In this document: positions 6,761 through 13,881 of the stretch, in pieces
Position numbering within the stretch: the stretch's first letter is position 1
Layout: each line of letters begins with the position of its first letter
Assembly: GCA_002451085.1 (NCBI GenBank)
Contig: DKBE01000104.1
Coordinates: 28,030 to 50,807 of the forward strand
From: Proteobacteria bacterium UBA6908
GTDB lineage: Bacteria; Pseudomonadota; Gammaproteobacteria; Acidiferrobacterales; UBA6901
Direction of reading: 5' to 3'
DNA: 22,778 nucleotides
Notes under the pieces: generated by a model
Databases searched by the model: none
Seen by the model: only the letters and a program-made list of their open reading frames with translations
What the model was told of the DNA's origin: nothing
Position numbers and translations under genes: made by a program

Positions 6761-7639
6761 ATGGCTTCACGGTTGTTCCGTACCTGCCTCCTGGCCGGGC
6801 TGCTCGCCCTCCTGTCGTGGCCGCAATCGGCGGCGCTCGCCGACAACCCCCCCGACCCGCTGTTTGCGCGCCTATCGTCCCTGTGGATCGATGGCGGCTT
6901 TGATTCGACCGACAGTCGCAGCGGACACGCCTCCCTCGATCTGGCCATCGGCGAATCCAGCCGAGTGCGGCTCGGAGCCGGGACCGATGTCATTGCGCTT
7001 GGCGGCGATGACCTGGATGCCAAATCAGTTCGGGCCGGCCTGACGCTCGGCGGACTGGGTAATTTCGACCTGGGAGCCGATTACTCGTACTGGGGCGATC
7101 CCTCCGAGATCGTCAACCAGACCGGCCGGCTGACGGTAAAAGCACATTTGGGTGATTGGGACCTGGCGGTGATTCCGGAGTATCGTCAGTACCAGATGTA
7201 CACCCGACCGATCCTCGGGATCCGTCGCGAAGTTGAATTTGAAAGCACCGGCTGGGGCGCCGCGCTGGACTACTGGCCCAGTGATCGCCTGCACTTCCGG
7301 CTCAACGGTTCGGCGTACAGCTATTCCAAGGATGTCACCCGCCTGGATACGGCACGGGCACAACTGGTGTTTTCATCCAAGGCCTTTACGCTGGCCGCTG
7401 GCTTGCTGGACCGTTACCTGAATGCCGAGTTCGGTTACCACGGCGAAGTCATCGGCCTGACCCTCTATCACACCCGCACGGTATCAGCGATCGACCTGTC
7501 CAATGTCAATTTCAGCGGAGCCGTGCTGACCTTCTATATCAGCCGGTCTGTGACCGTTGAACTCGAAGGTGGCGTCGGGAACTCAGATCGCTATGCGGAC
7601 ACCAGCTACGGCAATCTTGCCATGGGTCTTCACTGGTAA
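6761..7639 (+). CDS. Putative outer-membrane beta-barrel protein
   Basis: This 292-aa protein has a clear Sec signal peptide (MASRLFRTCLLAGLLALLSW..., cleavage likely after the ALA near residue 28). Many short alternating amphipathic strands separated by turns follow. It ends in LAMGLHW, an aromatic C-terminal residue as in the beta-signal recognised by the Bam complex. I infer an outer-membrane barrel of about 10-12 strands with no recognised family. The ATG at 6761 was chosen for its GGGAG ribosome-binding site and signal peptide; an upstream in-frame ATG at 6638 would place an unlikely N-terminal tail before the signal. It stands alone, pointing towards purK. Confidence 0.7.
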   Translation: MASRLFRTCLLAGLLALLSWPQSAALADNPPDPLFARLSSLWIDGGFDSTDSRSGHASLDLAIGESSRVRLGAGTDVIALGGDDLDAKSVRAGLTLGGLGNFDLGADYSYWGDPSEIVNQTGRLTVKAHLGDWDLAVIPEYRQYQMYTRPILGIRREVEFESTGWGAALDYWPSDRLHFRLNGSAYSYSKDVTRLDTARAQLVFSSKAFTLAAGLLDRYLNAEFGYHGEVIGLTLYHTRTVSAIDLSNVNFSGAVLTFYISRSVTVELEGGVGNSDRYADTSYGNLAMGLHW

Positions 7640-7658
7640 CCCAGCGCCGATAGCCGCA

Positions 7659-8813
7659 TCAGGCCACGGATTCACGCCCAGGCGCGTGCCGTGCCAGCAG
7701 ACGCTGGATTTCGAGGGCATCGGTCAGCGCCTGCTCGGCCGTATCGGCCAGAACCGTGAAGTGGCCCATCTTGCGGCCCGGACGCGCTTCGCGCTTGCCA
7801 TACAAATGCAGTTTGGCGCGAGGATGGGCCAGCAACGATGACCACGGCGGAGCGTGGCCGTCGCGCCACAGATCGCCAAGCAGGTTGACCATCACCACTG
7901 GTGACAACAAGCGCGTCTCGCCCAGCGGCAGTCCGCAGAGTGAGCGCACCTGCTGCTCAAACTGATCGGTGACACAGGCATCGAGTGTGTAATGGCCACT
8001 GTTGTGCGGGCGTGGCGCGATCTCATTGACCAGTAACTTGCCTCCGGATACGAAGAATTCCACCGCCATGACGCCGACGTATTCGAGTTTGGTGGCAATC
8101 TGGCGGGCCATGGCTTCGGCCTCGCGGGTGATCGCGTCACTGACACGCGCCGGGACCACGGTGATATCCAGTATGCCCTCGCGGTGACGGTTTTCACCGA
8201 CCGGCCAGGTGGCCACGGCACCATCGGCACCGCGCGCCAGCACCACCGATACCTCACTATCGAGCGGAACCAGCTGCTCCAGCACGCAGGCCTCGTTCTT
8301 CAGATTCGCCCAGGCCCGTTGCAGATCAGCCAAACCGGAAACTCGCTCCTGGCCTTTGCCGTCGTAACCGAAGCGCGAAATCTTGAGCACGGCGGCATCA
8401 CCGACGGTTCGCAAACCATCTTCCAGATCCGGCTCCGAACGCACTACGGAAAATGCTGCCGTTGGAAAACCGTGGTCACGCAGAAATGTTTTCTCGTGAA
8501 TACGATCCTGGGTAATGGCCACGGCGCGGGCACCGGGACGGACCACGCAGCGCTGTGCCAGCCATTCGAGGGTCGTGGCCGGTACATTCTCGAATTCGGT
8601 GCTGACCGCATTGCAGGTGGTGGCCAAGTACACCAGAGCGGTGGTGTCCTGGTAATCGGCACAGATATGGTCGGAGGCGAGTTTGCCGGCCGGACTGTCC
8701 GGATCGGGATCGAGCACGATGACGTTGTACCCCAGCGTGCGGGCGGCGACGGTAAACATGCGGCCCAGCTGGCCGCCACCAAGCATGCCGAGCGTGGCCC
8801 CAGGAAGAATCAT
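7659..8813 (-). CDS. purK: 5-(carboxyamino)imidazole ribonucleotide synthase PurK
   Basis: PurK is the ATP-grasp enzyme that makes N5-CAIR from AIR, bicarbonate and ATP in purine synthesis. The protein is 384 aa. It opens with LGMLGGGQLGRMF, has VLKISRFGYDGKGQ (ATP-grasp lysine and glycine loop) and EQLVPLDSEVSVVLAR. It contains NEIAPRPHNSGHYTLDA, the PurK signature with its metal and substrate ligands. The ATG at 8813 lies 10 bp after the purE stop, so the two genes form an operon with purE first. The ribosome-binding site is weak, which suggests translational coupling to purE. Confidence 0.97.
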   Translation of the reverse strand: MILPGATLGMLGGGQLGRMFTVAARTLGYNVIVLDPDPDSPAGKLASDHICADYQDTTALVYLATTCNAVSTEFENVPATTLEWLAQRCVVRPGARAVAITQDRIHEKTFLRDHGFPTAAFSVVRSEPDLEDGLRTVGDAAVLKISRFGYDGKGQERVSGLADLQRAWANLKNEACVLEQLVPLDSEVSVVLARGADGAVATWPVGENRHREGILDITVVPARVSDAITREAEAMARQIATKLEYVGVMAVEFFVSGGKLLVNEIAPRPHNSGHYTLDACVTDQFEQQVRSLCGLPLGETRLLSPVVMVNLLGDLWRDGHAPPWSSLLAHPRAKLHLYGKREARPGRKMGHFTVLADTAEQALTDALEIQRLLARHAPGRESVA

Positions 8814-8823
8814 GAGCGCAGGA

Positions 8824-9312
8824 TCATTTCGGTAACTTCATGGCCCTGACGGTGGCCACCTGCTTTCGGCGAAAGGCAGCCAACCGGCGCGCCAGTTTCG
8901 GATCAGTGCTGGCGAGCATGGCCACGGCAAACAACCCGGCATTGGCCGCGCCGGCCTCGCCGATGGCGAAGGTCGCGACCGGTACGCCCCTGGGCATTTG
9001 CACGATCGACAACAGCGAGTCGAGCCCCTTGAGCGCGCGCGATGTAACGGGGACGCCCAGCACCGGAACGGTGGTCTTGGCGGCCAGCATCCCGGGCAGG
9101 TGGGCGGCGCCGCCGGCGCCGGCAATGATGCAACGCAGTCCGCGATCGGCCGCAGTCTCGGCGTAGCGATACAGCAGGTCGGGGGTGCGGTGCGCCGACA
9201 CGACCCTGGCCTCGTGCGGAACCTTGAAGGCCTTGAGCACATCGACCGCGTGCTGCATGACCTTCCAGTCGCTGTTACTGCCCATGACGACGCCGACCGC
9301 GATTTTTGTCAT
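8824..9312 (-). CDS. purE: N5-carboxyaminoimidazole ribonucleotide mutase PurE (class I)
   Basis: PurE converts N5-CAIR to CAIR, the step after PurK. The 162-aa protein has the phosphate-binding GSNSD loop (residues 11-15), SAHRTP (39-44, with catalytic H41) and [11 protein letters not shown]. Together these identify a bacterial class I enzyme. The ATG at 9312 is preceded by GGGGAG. It heads the purE-purK unit. A second, decayed copy of its first 40 codons lies upstream of pyrC at 18855-19010. Confidence 0.97.
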   Translation of the reverse strand: MTKIAVGVVMGSNSDWKVMQHAVDVLKAFKVPHEARVVSAHRTPDLLYRYAETAADRGLRCIIAGAGGAAHLPGMLAAKTTVPVLGVPVTSRALKGLDSLLSIVQMPRGVPVATFAIGEAGAANAGLFAVAMLASTDPKLARRLAAFRRKQVATVRAMKLPK

Positions 9313-9340
9313 TCGTGTTTCTCCCCGGAATGCGCTGCGG

Positions 9341-9349
9341 ATTGTAGCA
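9341..9349 (-). promoter_or_regulatory. Candidate extended -10 promoter for purEK
   Basis: On the minus strand the sequence reads TGCTACAAT, an extended -10 (TGn plus TACAAT, 5 of 6 matches). Transcription would start near 9334, about 22 nt before the purE ATG. No -35 hexamer is recognisable, as is common with extended -10 promoters. No PurR-like operator was seen. Confidence 0.4.
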
Positions 9350-9373
9350 TGCTGTCACCGGCTTCCGGGGGCT

Positions 9374-10306
9374 TCACCAGATGCCGCTGAGCAGGGCCAC
9401 ACCGTGCGCACCGTGCTGCATTGCAGTCTCAATCAATGACCGGTTCATGCCGCCGAGGGCATACACCGGCACCGGACAGTCCCGCACCAGCTCTGAAAAA
9501 CGATCCCAGCCGAGCACCGGCGCGCCGGGATGGCTGGCCGTAGGCAGCACCGGCGACAACACGGCAAAGCGGGCACCCAGCGCCACCGCGCGCGCCAGTT
9601 CGTTGGCATCGTGACAGGACGCCGCCCACAGGACTTCGCCCGGGGGTTTATCCAACGCCAGGAACTGGCGTGCCGGAAGATGCAGCCCGTCGGCACCGAC
9701 GGCACGGGCCAGCGCGGCGTCACCATTGATCAGCACACGCGCGCCGTGGCGGTGTGCGCACTGCACAATCTCGCCCGCCAGTCGATTCAGGGATTCGGCA
9801 TCCATCCCCGGCTCGCGCACCTGAATCAGGCGCAGCCCGCGCTCAAGTTGCGTATCGAGACGCGACAGAAATTCTGGTATTCCGTATTTCCCGGCCTGGG
9901 TGATGGCATACACCGGCGGCAGATTGAGCGCCCACAAGACGCCGTCGTTGGCCGGCAACAGCGGCCGGACCGTGACGGATTGAGGATTTTCCCACGACAA
10001 CTGCTGCCCCTCGCGCCCGTGCGGATCGCCGTGCCAGCGTGGCACCCGGAAAAAATGCAGGCGCACTGATTTTTCCGGGTAGTCGTGCACGAATGTGATC
10101 CACGGCGTCGCGACATCGACCACGATACCCAGCTCTTCGTGCAGTTCGCGGGCCAACGCGGCGCGCGGCTGTTCCCCGGGCTCGATCTTGCCGCCGGGAA
10201 ATTCCCAGTAACCGGCCCACGGTTTGCCGGCTGGCCGTTTGGCCAGCAGTACGCATCCATCCGGTCGCCGTACAATACCAACGGCAACATCAGTCATGGC
10301 AGTCAT
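9374..10306 (-). CDS. mutT: Nudix hydrolase (MutT) fused to thiamine-phosphate-synthase-like domain
   Basis: This 310-aa fusion has an N-terminal 8-oxo-dGTP pyrophosphatase domain and a C-terminal ThiE/TenI-like TIM barrel. The MutT part contains KPWAGYWEFPGGK and a perfect Nudix box at residues 39-61 (G-x5-E-x7-RELHEELGI). The C-terminal part (about 133-310) has LIQVREPGMD, RVLINGD, GADGLHLPA and VYALGGMN, typical of the barrel. The fusion is common in Gammaproteobacteria; whether the barrel has enzymatic activity is unclear. Two ATG codons (10306, 10297) are possible and neither has a good Shine-Dalgarno. The gene borders the AT-rich glycan island, and a decayed paralogue lies at the island's other end. 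Confidence 0.93.
   Translation of the reverse strand: MTAMTDVAVGIVRRPDGCVLLAKRPAGKPWAGYWEFPGGKIEPGEQPRAALARELHEELGIVVDVATPWITFVHDYPEKSVRLHFFRVPRWHGDPHGREGQQLSWENPQSVTVRPLLPANDGVLWALNLPPVYAITQAGKYGIPEFLSRLDTQLERGLRLIQVREPGMDAESLNRLAGEIVQCAHRHGARVLINGDAALARAVGADGLHLPARQFLALDKPPGEVLWAASCHDANELARAVALGARFAVLSPVLPTASHPGAPVLGWDRFSELVRDCPVPVYALGGMNRSLIETAMQHGAHGVALLSGIW
10194..10231 (-). repeat. 38-bp direct repeat, copy A (inside mutT)
   Basis: This stretch is identical over 38 bp to 17682-17719 and in the same orientation. It encodes the AGKPWAGYWEFPG segment of MutT. Sequence on both sides of the repeat is clearly diverged between the copies. The pair brackets the glycan island, with about 7.5 kb between the copies. 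Confidence 0.9.
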
Positions 10307-10330
10307 ATACAGGGAGAACTGGGCAGATAC

Positions 10331-10359
10331 ATTGTAATTTCAGTGCAATCGAGGATGAA
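10331..10359 (-). promoter_or_regulatory. Candidate promoter for mutT-thiE within the island edge
   Basis: On the minus strand TACAAT (10336-10331) sits 17 bp from TTCATC (10359-10354, 3 of 6 matches to the -35 consensus). Transcription would start about 20 nt before the mutT ATG, giving a short leader. The promoter lies in AT-rich sequence, so the gene may now be transcribed from island DNA. Confidence 0.3.
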
Positions 10360-10429
10360 AACCGCTGCCGGTGTTAATTATTCTGCCTATCTCAAGTACG
10401 GTGTCTTTGTTTTGGCTAGCGCAATACTA

Positions 10430-10448
10430 CGCACTGACAGTCAGTGCG
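10430..10448. repeat. 19-bp perfect inverted repeat between mutT and the LtaS-like gene
   Basis: CGCACTGAC-A-GTCAGTGCG has 9-bp perfect arms around one base. It lies in the 238-nt gap between the LtaS-like stop (10545) and the mutT start (10306). No T-run follows on either strand and the loop is too small for a hairpin terminator, so an operator is more likely. Apart from the mutT promoter candidate nothing else was seen in this gap. Confidence 0.5.
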
Positions 10449-10544
10449 CTTACACACATCATCTCTCAGAGAGCAGCACCGCCCGGTTTGAATGGGACGG
10501 AAATACCACATCCAGTTTTCCAACATACTTCACGCGACAAAACA

Positions 10545-12407
10545 TTATCTGGATGCTGAGGTCTGTTCGCTTCTGATTACGGGTGACAAAAGGTGTTTAT
10601 ATGCATGTGCCTTCAACACCTCCAGCTCTCGGTCCATTTCCCCTGAATTCCTGCCCAACATCTCGCTCTGCTGGTTGTTGGCAACATAAATACCTCGCAC
10701 AACAGAGCGATTGTTGTGCTTATGTGGCATCGCCCAGATTGACTGAGCCGGCAAACCGACGTGTTCGAGCAATAGGGTACCCAGGTTATAGGCCGGAACG
10801 ACACGAGGTAGTTTCACAAAACCCGACTTGCTATCGAACATGAAAAGTGGAGTTCTCGAATATTGCGCATGGAGATCGAACGGGATAGGCCTATCCCTAT
10901 GGATTTGCTCGTGAATATCTTTATAGACATCCAGCGCACCGAAAGAAGGATAGTGATCGCCATAAAACAATACGACCGTTCTACCACTTCGCATTTTCAA
11001 CCGATCCAAAAATGAACAAAGCATTGCTTCGTGATCGTAGATCATAGACCCATACTGCACGAGCGACAACCGATAACGACCTAAGGATGGTGGTAGTTTC
11101 TGGTCGAGTTCTTTGTCCACTGGATATCGACCACGCCAGCTATAAGGCAAATGAGCCATCATTGTTACCGCATGGATAAATCTGGGTTTCTTCACCGGCA
11201 ATTCGAGTCGACGCAAAACTTCATCGAAGATCACCTGATCACTAACATATTGACCACGATAAGATGGTTTGTTTAGGTCCTCAATCCCAACGTAATTATC
11301 GATGCCCAGCATCGCATAGGCGGTCGGCCTGGAAAAGAAGCTTCTGAGAAAGGTATGAATCGCACTAGTCTCGTAGCCATTACGTACAAACTGATTTGGC
11401 AAGGAATTTGGTAGTGGACGTTTCAGGTACATCTGGTAGGGCACGGAGCCTACCGGGAAGATCGCATGTGGATACCCGGTCAGTAATTCGAACTCAACAT
11501 TTGAAGTGAATCCACCCCAAGCGGGTGTACTCAATTCGGAGAGCACACGAGGGCTAAGACAGGTAAAGGGTTTGTTGAATATTTTATTCGGGAGATTCGT
11601 AAATGACTCGGACAAGATTGCGACGACATCTGGATAATTGACGGTCATTTGCCCAGTGCTAATTTTCTGCCGTGTGTCCAGTCTATCTGCCTCCTGCAAC
11701 ATCTCTTCCGTGGGTGGCGCAAAAGACAAAAACTGCATGTTGACTATAAACGTATAGAAGGGTCCATAATTCACGAAGTTCGCTCGCTGGTCCCAAGTGA
11801 TATTATATATTCCCGCACGGGACCACTTGCTCAGTTGACCACTCGCCACCCCAGCAGACCAGAGAAGGAATGCTCCGATTCCGAACACCAATCCAACGAT
11901 GCGATTTTCTCTCCGTCTAATTGGAATGCCCCACGCTCTGACTGCTATAAATGTCAGAATAACAAATATGACGATAATCAAGGCGTAAACAACGAGATCC
12001 AAGCTGATGAAACTCGCAAGCGTGGTGAGATTCGATAAAAACCAGACATCCCATGGCAATAACGGCATTCCCAAGTGCCTAACCTTGGCCAGGGAAATAG
12101 CGGCAAATCCAAGGGAACATGTTACCGAAAAAACGAGAGACAACCACCGGCTAAAGACTGCACGGAAAAGCAGATACAGAGAAATACCAAATGCAAAATT
12201 TAGAAGATAGACTTCATCACTGAGTTGAGCTATTGATTTGAACAACCAGCCATGCTGCAACGGGATTCCCAGCTCCAGGATGCTAGCCCAATTGGCCGCG
12301 ACATGGGCAGAGAAGCCCAACGCAAGAAGTGGGCCAACTAATCTTCGCAGTTTCTGAACCCAAGAATAGCTTGCTAGCTGCGATAATATCTTCTTACTTC
12401 TATACAT
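10545..12407 (-). CDS. LtaS-like phosphoglycerol/phosphoethanolamine transferase
   Basis: This 620-aa membrane protein has about five N-terminal membrane segments (roughly residues 22-190) and an extracytoplasmic sulfatase/alkaline-phosphatase-fold domain. Its candidate catalytic residues are E267 (DVVAILSESF), nucleophile T301 (GGFTSNVEFELLTG), D484 and H485 (FYGDHYPS). They align in order with E255, T300, D475 and H476 of Staphylococcus aureus LtaS. In Gram-negative relatives such enzymes add phosphoglycerol or phosphoethanolamine from phospholipids to periplasmic glucans or surface glycans; the acceptor here is unknown. It is the last gene of the island on the minus strand and starts 56 bp after the GtrA-like gene. 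Confidence 0.83.
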   Translation of the reverse strand: MYRSKKILSQLASYSWVQKLRRLVGPLLALGFSAHVAANWASILELGIPLQHGWLFKSIAQLSDEVYLLNFAFGISLYLLFRAVFSRWLSLVFSVTCSLGFAAISLAKVRHLGMPLLPWDVWFLSNLTTLASFISLDLVVYALIIVIFVILTFIAVRAWGIPIRRRENRIVGLVFGIGAFLLWSAGVASGQLSKWSRAGIYNITWDQRANFVNYGPFYTFIVNMQFLSFAPPTEEMLQEADRLDTRQKISTGQMTVNYPDVVAILSESFTNLPNKIFNKPFTCLSPRVLSELSTPAWGGFTSNVEFELLTGYPHAIFPVGSVPYQMYLKRPLPNSLPNQFVRNGYETSAIHTFLRSFFSRPTAYAMLGIDNYVGIEDLNKPSYRGQYVSDQVIFDEVLRRLELPVKKPRFIHAVTMMAHLPYSWRGRYPVDKELDQKLPPSLGRYRLSLVQYGSMIYDHEAMLCSFLDRLKMRSGRTVVLFYGDHYPSFGALDVYKDIHEQIHRDRPIPFDLHAQYSRTPLFMFDSKSGFVKLPRVVPAYNLGTLLLEHVGLPAQSIWAMPHKHNNRSVVRGIYVANNQQSEMLGRNSGEMDRELEVLKAHAYKHLLSPVIRSEQTSASR

Positions 12408-12463
12408 AAATATTCTTCAGCCTCTCGCATCCTTACGCCCTTATCCCTACCTCACTAATAGAA

Positions 12464-12895
12464 TTATCTAAATACATATAGCCGGTGTGCAGCAAAACTT
12501 ACTACAGAAGCGACCAGGTTTCCGATAATAAATGAAACCGTTTCAAGATAGACAAACGCCGGCAATACTTGCGCCAGCCCAGCGTACGCCATGTTAGAGA
12601 TCACAACACACAGTATGCCGGCTATAATTGCAATAACCGAGTACTTTACGAGCACTGTCCATCTGGTACATTCAGCTGAGAATGTATACACACGATTCAG
12701 ATAGAAGCTCAGAAGTATCCCGAGAGTCCACACAATAGCAATGCTATAGCTGAATCGGTATTCGCCGGGGGGGAGAAGCACAACCACAATCTCGCGCAGA
12801 AGAATTGCTAACGTAGCTACCAGCACACCCACCATCGCAAAACGGATGTACTGTCTGAAATTACGCTGTATCTGGGGGATTATCCTCGTTTCCAT
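12464..12895 (-). CDS. gtrA: GtrA-like four-segment membrane protein (candidate lipid-linked sugar flippase)
   Basis: This small polytopic protein of the GtrA/DPMS family (143 aa from the start chosen) is thought to flip polyprenyl-phosphate sugars across the inner membrane. Four membrane segments are visible: YIRFAMVGVLVATLAILL, YSIAIVWTLGILLSFYL, YSVIAIIAGILCVVISN and VSFIIGNLVASVVSF. The repeated (N/H)R-x-Y-x-F ends, SFYLNRVYTF and SFAAHRLYVF, are GtrA hallmarks. The ATG at 12895 fits family N-termini; an in-frame ATG at 12958 would add 21 unconvincing residues and overlap the methyltransferase by 23 bp. Neither has a strong ribosome-binding site. It lies between the methyltransferase and the LtaS-like gene. 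Confidence 0.82.
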   Translation of the reverse strand: METRIIPQIQRNFRQYIRFAMVGVLVATLAILLREIVVVLLPPGEYRFSYSIAIVWTLGILLSFYLNRVYTFSAECTRWTVLVKYSVIAIIAGILCVVISNMAYAGLAQVLPAFVYLETVSFIIGNLVASVVSFAAHRLYVFR

Positions 12896-12935
12896 AAATA
12901 TGGACCGCCCCGCCAATGAAACTTTGCGCCATCGG

Positions 12936-13646
12936 CTATGTGTTAGAGCTTTCGCCATTCTTACGTTTTGTCATTACTGATATATAGTGAAGTCTGGGAG
13001 GAAAAATCACAGAAAATATCTTTCCATGTATCTGGACGCTATTTATTCTTCGTAATTCGTCTAAGCCTGCGTTCATTATGACTTGTTTCCATGTATCTTC
13101 ACGAAAATACTGCTTGGGTATATTTACTCCATACCCCCAATTCCCATAAAAATCGGCAAACTGCAGAAGTTTTCGACTAATCAGTCCTGTTTCAAAATGA
13201 TCTTTCACGACAAGAAATCGTGACGTACGAAGCATTTCATGGAGCAGCGTCCCCACCCCCTCACTTCCTGCATGGTGCAAGACATCAACACACATTGAGA
13301 TATCAAATTCTGCATCACCAAACGGCAATCTCTTGCCATCAAATTGATGATACTTGAACCATCTCAAACTACTCGCCTCATCTACTGGCGGAGCATAGGT
13401 ATCGACGCAGGTAATTTCGATCCCCTGTATTTGCTGTATCAGAATCTCTGCAATGCCCATATCGCCGCAGCCCACATCCAGAATCTTGACGATCCGATCT
13501 GTTCCGATGAATCGGTCTCTGATGTTCTCGATCTCGCACCTTAATGCCTTTGCAATATTGCTCTTTCTCGCAGGTGCCACGATCCCCCGGTTGTTGTCAG
13601 CAACCAATCTCCTGAATAATCCTTGCTGTGCGAAGGGACGAACCAT
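12936..13646 (-). CDS. SAM-dependent methyltransferase (class I, type 11-like)
   Basis: This 236-aa class I Rossmann methyltransferase has motif I at ILDVGCGDMGIAE (about 54-66), an acidic end of strand 2 (CVDTYAPP) and LPFGDAEFDISMCVDVLHH as motif post-I/II. These match the Methyltransf_11 pattern. No membrane segments are seen. The start at 13646 has AAGGAAAC about 8 bp upstream. Its place among glycan genes suggests methylation of a sugar or lipid-carrier-linked glycan, but the substrate is unknown. It is separated from the upstream GT-C gene by 235 bp that seems to hold its own promoter. Confidence 0.82.
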   Translation of the reverse strand: MVRPFAQQGLFRRLVADNNRGIVAPARKSNIAKALRCEIENIRDRFIGTDRIVKILDVGCGDMGIAEILIQQIQGIEITCVDTYAPPVDEASSLRWFKYHQFDGKRLPFGDAEFDISMCVDVLHHAGSEGVGTLLHEMLRTSRFLVVKDHFETGLISRKLLQFADFYGNWGYGVNIPKQYFREDTWKQVIMNAGLDELRRINSVQIHGKIFSVIFPPRLHYISVMTKRKNGESSNT

Positions 13647-13680
13647 GGGCTTTGTTTCCTTATGTTATTGGTGACGCATC

Positions 13681-13723
13681 CTGAAATCATTTCAGTAAAT
13701 ATCAGACAGGCAAAATATTTCAA
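13681..13723 (-). promoter_or_regulatory. Candidate methyltransferase promoter with a palindrome at the start site
   Basis: On the minus strand TTGAAA (13723-13718) and TATTTA (13701-13696) are spaced by 16 bp. Immediately downstream, 13695-13681 is a perfect 15-bp palindrome, CTGAAAT-centre-ATTTCAG, which would cover the transcription start. It ends 34 bp before the ATG. The arrangement resembles an operator, but the -10 match is poor. The rest of the 235-bp gap (to 13881) has an imperfect hairpin (13825-13856) without a T-run and nothing else I can name. Confidence 0.35.
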
Positions 13724-13881
13724 CTCTACGGAATTTTAGCTGCTCACTGTTTTTCTAGAACCAGCGCCTGATTGCCCTGTGAGACATGAGACGCAACTTG
13801 TTAGTCAGCAAAGCCAAACCGTCACAGGATTAATTGATGAAATTCTGTTGATCCTGGTTCATGAGAGTGAATCACACCACC

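Noticed and set aside
5782..6903. 373-codon plus-strand frame opposite truD
   Set aside because: TruD motifs on the other strand are unambiguous, and this frame would run into the outer-membrane protein gene in another phase.
10085..10576. 163-codon plus-strand frame spanning the mutT start and the island edge
   Set aside because: Half of it is antisense to the conserved MutT domain and the rest resembles no protein. It has no ribosome-binding site.
13541..13723. 60-codon minus-strand frame with a lipoprotein-like start (MKYFACLIFTEMISGC)
   Set aside because: It overlaps the methyltransferase start region in another frame, has no ribosome-binding site, and its later residues are antisense-like filler.
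13825..13856. Hairpin after the GT-C-like gene as a terminator
   Set aside because: The arms are imperfect, the loop is long, and no T-run follows on the minus strand.
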